A program made the position numbers and the translations under genes. Shown piece after piece: positions 5,856 through 5,870 of a stretch of DNA of 5,870 nucleotides. The DNA lies in contig CAMOMF010000194.1 in NCBI GenBank assembly GCA_946619625.1, forward strand, positions 1-5,870. The letters are read 5' to 3'. The notes under the pieces are model-generated. The model was given only the letters and a program-made list of their open reading frames with translations, was not told the DNA's origin and ran no database searches. The number at the start of each line of letters is the position of its first letter. The first letter of the stretch is position 1. Origin of the DNA: an uncultured Bacteroidales bacterium (lineage in GTDB: Bacteria; Bacteroidota; Bacteroidia; Bacteroidales; Paludibacteraceae).

Positions 5856-5870
5856 ATGAAAAGAAGAGTG
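5856..5870 (+). CDS. Probable start of a downstream gene (MKRRV...), cut by the window
   Basis: The ATG at 5856 opens a frame reading MKRRV to the window edge, the sort of basic N-terminus seen at the start of signal peptides. It lies 112 bp after the TPR gene, just past the tandem array, with no terminator in between, so it may be read from the same transcript. Five codons cannot identify a product. Confidence 0.4.

Overview
The window looks like chromosomal DNA of a Bacteroidota (Bacteroidales-like) bacterium that uses plant polysaccharides. The main evidence is: a secreted pectate lyase ending in a type IX secretion (T9SS) sorting domain; two promoters of the Bacteroidota form TTG-N20-TAnnTTTG; few Shine-Dalgarno sequences ahead of the large genes; and several proteins whose relatives I know mainly from Bacteroidales. 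No mobile element, RNA gene or CRISPR array is visible.

Layout. Positions 2-1162 (+) hold the C-terminal two thirds of an AMP-forming long-chain acyl-CoA synthetase cut by the left edge. It converges on a three-gene minus-strand unit read from right to left: a T9SS-exported family 9 pectate lyase (4458-2233); 50 bp later a six-helix YjdF/DUF2238-type membrane protein (2182-1463); and, overlapping its stop by one base (TAATG), a 55-residue cysteine-rich CWC-type zinc-binding protein (1463-1296) that is easily missed because of its size. A 343-bp AT-rich divergent region (4459-4801) carries two nearly identical promoters pointing outward. The rightward one drives a secreted TPR protein with a C-terminal retropepsin-like domain (4802-5743) whose catalytic DTGA is altered to DTAA and whose flap region looks deleted. 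After it comes an array of seven to nine 11-bp AT-rich units (about 5745-5843), then the likely start of another gene at 5856.

How it fits together. The pectate lyase would cut pectic homogalacturonan outside the cell or on its surface. The two small genes behind it have no known link to pectin and may simply share its transcript. The twin promoters suggest that the lyase operon and the TPR/protease-like gene use the same sigma factor and perhaps respond alike. The points most worth a second look are the 11-bp array, the twin promoters, the degenerate protease domain and the overlapped CWC gene. I see no clearly new multi-gene defence or mobile system.
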